Source: Pseudohongiella spirulinae
GTDB lineage: Bacteria; Pseudomonadota; Gammaproteobacteria; Pseudomonadales; Pseudohongiellaceae
Direction: 5' to 3'
DNA length: 64,000 bases
Assembly: GCF_001444425.1 (NCBI RefSeq)
Contig: NZ_CP013189.1
Span: 1,984,001 to 2,048,000 of the forward strand
In this document: positions 61,174 through 64,000 of the stretch, in pieces
Layout: the number at the start of each line of letters is the position of its first letter
How positions within the stretch are numbered: position 1 is the stretch's first letter
Notes under the pieces: generated by a model
Databases searched by the model: none
Told to the model about the DNA's origin: nothing
What the model saw: the letters and a program-made list of their open reading frames with translations, nothing else
Program-made: the position numbers and the translations under genes

Positions 61174-62400
61174 TCAGGAGAACTCGTCCAGCGCGATGTT
61201 CTCGTCTTCCACACCCAGGTCTTTCAGCATCTTGATCACAGACGCGTTCATGATGGGCGGTCCACACATGTAGTATTCACAGTCTTCCGGTGCCGGATGA
61301 TCTTTCAGATACTGATCATGCACCACGTTATGGATGAAGCCGGTGAAACCTTCCCAGTTATCTTCAGGCTGCGGCTCAGACAGCGCCACGTGCCATTCAA
61401 AGTTGTCATGTTCAGCGGCCAGACGATCGAAGTCCTCAACATAGAACATTTCTTTCTTGCTTCGTGCACCGTACCAGAAAGTGATCTTGCGCTTACTGTT
61501 AAGGCGACATAGTTGATCAAAGATGTGTGAACGCATGGGAGCCATACCGGCACCACCACCAATAAACACCATCTCGTTGTCAGTTTCCTTGGCGAAGAAC
61601 TCGCCGAAGGGACCAAACACCTTGATCTTGTCGCCCGGTTTCATGTTAAACACATAGGACGACATGATGCCCGGCGGGTGGTTGGTCCGCGGCGGCGGCG
61701 TGGCAATCCGGATGTTGAACTTGATGATGCCGTACTCTTCCGGATAGTTGGCCATGGAGTAAGCACGGATTGTGGTTTCATCACACTTTGACTTGAGATC
61801 AAACAGTTTGAAGTGTTCCCAGTCACCGCGGAAGCGCTCTTCAATCTCAAAGTCTTTGAAATCAACTGAATGGGGTGGCGCTTCGAGCTGCACGTAACCG
61901 CCAGCGCGGAAATCCACCACCTCGCCTTCGGGTATTTTCAGAACCAGTTCTTTAATAAAGGTCGCCACGTTATGGTTTGAGATCACCTCACATTCCCACT
62001 GTTTGACGCCGAAGAACTCAGGATCGACTTCGATCTTCATATCCTGCTTCACGGCTACCTGACAGGACAGACGCCAGTGTTCTTTGGCCTCACCCATGGT
62101 GAAGTGTCCGGCCTCGGTCGGCAACATGGAGCCACCACCATCAACCACTTTGCATTTACACTGGGCACAGGTACCGCCACCGCCACAGGCTGATGACAAA
62201 TAAATACCGGCATCGGCCAGCGTGTTCAGCAGTTTGCCACCAGCCGGCACAGTGATGGTCTTTTCCGGATCGCCGTTAATCTCAATTTTCACATCACCTG
62301 TACTGACCAGGCGTGAACGGGCGGCGAGAATCATCACTACCAGCAGCATCACCACCACGGTGAACATCAAAGCGCCGGCTACAATCGTTGTGATATCCAT
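61174..62400 (-). CDS. nqrF: Na+-translocating NADH:quinone reductase subunit F
   Basis: NADH-oxidising subunit. 408 residues: N-terminal helix ([23 protein letters not shown]), 2Fe-2S ferredoxin domain with C72, C78, C81 and C113, FAD site [13 protein letters not shown]-binding [20 protein letters not shown] and C-terminal [15 protein letters not shown]. Follows nqrE by 44 bp. Confidence 0.97.
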   Translation of the reverse strand: MDITTIVAGALMFTVVVMLLVVMILAARSRLVSTGDVKIEINGDPEKTITVPAGGKLLNTLADAGIYLSSACGGGGTCAQCKCKVVDGGGSMLPTEAGHFTMGEAKEHWRLSCQVAVKQDMKIEVDPEFFGVKQWECEVISNHNVATFIKELVLKIPEGEVVDFRAGGYVQLEAPPHSVDFKDFEIEERFRGDWEHFKLFDLKSKCDETTIRAYSMANYPEEYGIIKFNIRIATPPPRTNHPPGIMSSYVFNMKPGDKIKVFGPFGEFFAKETDNEMVFIGGGAGMAPMRSHIFDQLCRLNSKRKITFWYGARSKKEMFYVEDFDRLAAEHDNFEWHVALSEPQPEDNWEGFTGFIHNVVHDQYLKDHPAPEDCEYYMCGPPIMNASVIKMLKDLGVEDENIALDEFS

Positions 62401-62444
62401 TATTTCTGAAACCTTCTCACTTCAAAGTGACTGAAAAAAGTCTG

Positions 62445-63053
62445 TTACAGAGTCAGACCGCTGAAGGACATAAAGCCCAGTGACATCAGACCGGTGGTCA
62501 CGAAAGTTATTCCCAGACCACGCAAACCAGCTGGAACATCACTGTACTTCATCTTTTCCCGGATAGCGGCCAGCAGTATGATGGCCAGCGCCCAGCCGGC
62601 ACCTGCGCCCATGCCGTAGGCAACACTTTCAGGGAAGGTATAACTGCGTTCTACCATGAAAAGCGAGGCACCCAGGATGGCACAGTTCACTGTAATCAAC
62701 GGCAGAAACACACCCAGCGCGTTGTACAGCGCCGGTACAAACTTATCCAGAAACATTTCCAGAATCTGCACCATTGCCGCAATTACGCCAATGTAACAGA
62801 GGAAACCCAGGAAGCTCAGATCCACATCAGACAGACCGGCCCAGGCTAGCGCGCCGTCTTTCAGCAGGTAGTTATAAATCAGGTTGTTCACGGGAACCGT
62901 AATGGTTTGTACCACAACCACGGCAATACCCAGACCGATAGCGGTATCGACCTTCTTGGAAACCGCCAGGAAGGTACACATGCCCAGGAAGAGCATCAGC
63001 GCCATATTTTCAACAAAAACCGCGCTGATAAACAGACTCAGATAATGTTCCAT
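62445..63053 (-). CDS. nqrE: Na+-translocating NADH:quinone reductase subunit E
   Basis: 202 residues, six membrane segments, homologous to NqrD/Rnf[27 protein letters not shown] carries the conserved half-repeat with the iron-ligand Cys; [18 protein letters not shown] carries the second. It shares with NqrD the site that binds the intramembrane iron centre. Confidence 0.97.
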   Translation of the reverse strand: MEHYLSLFISAVFVENMALMLFLGMCTFLAVSKKVDTAIGLGIAVVVVQTITVPVNNLIYNYLLKDGALAWAGLSDVDLSFLGFLCYIGVIAAMVQILEMFLDKFVPALYNALGVFLPLITVNCAILGASLFMVERSYTFPESVAYGMGAGAGWALAIILLAAIREKMKYSDVPAGLRGLGITFVTTGLMSLGFMSFSGLTL

Positions 63054-63054
63054 A

Positions 63055-63723
63055 TCAATGAGCCCCCTTCTCGGCAGTGTGCGGCATCATTTCAAACTCA
63101 TTCTTCTCCACTTGCTCATCGTACTTGTTACGCAAAATCCAGATAAAGAACCCGATAATAAAGAAGGCACTTGGCGCTAACAACATCAGACCGTTTGGCT
63201 GATACCAGCCACCATTGGCGACTGTTGGCAAAATGGTAATGCCCAGCAAGGTGCCGGAACCAAACAGTTCACGCAGCGTACCGACAACGATCAGCACCAC
63301 GCTGTAGCCCAGGCCGTTGCCGATACCATCAATGAAGCTCAGACCGGGCGGGTTCTTCATGGCGAAGGCCTCAGCGCGACCCATCACGATACAGTTGGTG
63401 ATGATCAGCCCCACAAATACGCTGAGTTGTTTGCTGATTTCGTAGGCAAATGCCTTGAGCACCTGATCCACCAGAATAACCAGCGAGGCGATGATAGTCA
63501 TCTGAATGATGATACGAATACTGCTCGGCATGTGATTGCGGATCATTGAGATGAACAGGTTGGAAAATGCACACACTGTCGTTAACGCCAGGCACATAAC
63601 CAGAGTCACTGACAGACTGGTTGTCACCGCCAGCGCCGAACAGACCCCGAGGATCTGCAGTGCGATGGGATTGTCCATAAAGATCGGTTTGATCAGGATG
63701 GTTTTGGAATTTGCTGCTGCCAT
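63055..63723 (-). CDS. nqrD: Na+-translocating NADH:quinone reductase subunit D
   Basis: 222 residues from the ATG at 63723 ([19 protein letters not shown] upstream). Six membrane segments; [15 protein letters not shown] and [19 protein letters not shown] carry the paired Cys motifs. The reading frame extends further upstream into nqrC but that is not coding for this protein. Abuts nqrE with one base between. Confidence 0.96.
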   Translation of the reverse strand: MAAANSKTILIKPIFMDNPIALQILGVCSALAVTTSLSVTLVMCLALTTVCAFSNLFISMIRNHMPSSIRIIIQMTIIASLVILVDQVLKAFAYEISKQLSVFVGLIITNCIVMGRAEAFAMKNPPGLSFIDGIGNGLGYSVVLIVVGTLRELFGSGTLLGITILPTVANGGWYQPNGLMLLAPSAFFIIGFFIWILRNKYDEQVEKNEFEMMPHTAEKGAH

Positions 63724-63733
63724 AGATACCTCG

Positions 63734-64000
63734 TCAGCCTCGCACTTCGTTATCAAGGTAGGGGCCGAAACCACGCTCACCTAACCAGAATTCAATCATG
63801 TTCTCGACACCACGGCTAGTCAGTGTGGCGCCGGACAGCGCATCAACCTGTCGCTCTCCACCGGCACCACCTCCCTTCACGACACGGAAGGCCACATCGC
63901 CGCTTTCATCATAAATCTGTTTGCCGGGCCACTGAGCCTGCCAGCGTGGATTGCTGATTTCACCGCCCAGACCGGGGGTTTCCTGATGGTCGTAGAAACC
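63734..64000 (-). CDS. nqrC: Na+-translocating NADH:quinone reductase subunit C (3' part)
   Basis: The last 88 codons are present; the gene continues beyond the window. The visible part contains [20 protein letters not shown] and [13 protein letters not shown], whose threonine takes the covalent FMN attached by ApbE. The stop is 10 bp before nqrD. Confidence 0.95.
   Translation of the reverse strand, partial: GFYDHQETPGLGGEISNPRWQAQWPGKQIYDESGDVAFRVVKGGGAGGERQVDALSGATLTSRGVENMIEFWLGERGFGPYLDNEVRG

Overview
The window looks like chromosomal core sequence from a marine-type gammaproteobacterium. Evidence for this is the long conserved gene orders shared with Pseudomonas and its relatives (uvrC-pgsA-tRNA; lol-comEC-exbBD-msbA-lpxK-kdsB-murB; asd-fimV-truA-trpF-accD-folC-dedD-cvpA-purF), a canonical gammaproteobacterial LexA box, and a sodium-translocating NADH:quinone reductase (nqr) operon, which is typical of marine and halophilic lineages. 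I cannot name the genus from sequence alone. No prophage, CRISPR array or insertion sequence with a transposase gene is visible. The unusual material is small: palindromic repeats, a degenerate tRNA-like unit, a large structured intergenic element and low-complexity coding tracts.

Layout. 1-178 is the end of a DUF3817 membrane protein. 256-15919 is one long leftward block: a serine-recombinase-like gene, lolE/lolD/lolC-type lipoprotein export genes, comEC, exbB, exbD, msbA, lpxK, a Trm112-like gene, kdsB, murB, uvrC, pgsA and tRNA-Gly, -Cys and -Leu. It mixes envelope biogenesis (lipid A/Kdo, lipoprotein sorting, peptidoglycan precursor) with nucleotide excision repair and tRNA. 15920-16550 is a long leader for the rightward rne gene. 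19641-23676 runs leftward: etfA, etfB, a DUF1285 gene, hpt and nagZ. lexA (rightward) and topA (leftward) converge on a roughly 500-bp spacer holding a nested inverted-repeat element. Then come ilvE, tatD, a glutaredoxin-like gene and pyrD.

31143-38724 is a rightward moxR-DUF58-DUF4381-vWA-vWA/TPR-batD operon (a Bat/aerotolerance-type chaperone system of the cell envelope), ending in a yciH/SUI1 gene. 38728-54184 runs leftward: aroC, leuC, leuD, asd, fimV, truA, trpF, trpB, trpA, accD, folC, dedD, cvpA and purF, i.e. amino-acid, folate, fatty-acid and purine biosynthesis plus a polar peptidoglycan-binding protein. leuB, normally between leuD and asd, is absent. prmB and folE are divergent. 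55840-64000 is leftward: nqrC (partial), nqrD, nqrE, nqrF, an ApbE-type flavin transferase, nqrM, sthA, gpsA, a DUF4389 gene with a histone-H1-like tail and a DUF4892 gene. The nqr genes together with the flavin-transfer and iron-delivery maturation factors form a complete sodium-pump assembly line.

The most interesting observation is a pair of inverted REP-like palindromes lying in frame inside uvrC. They add about 57 residues between two catalytic motifs of the endonuclease domain. A third copy of the same palindrome sits between the convergent genes rne and etfA. Next are a roughly 185-bp nested-stem element between lexA and topA, an 87-bp degenerate tRNA-Leu unit with GGA-loop hairpins in the tRNA operon, and a serine-recombinase homologue coupled to the lol operon.
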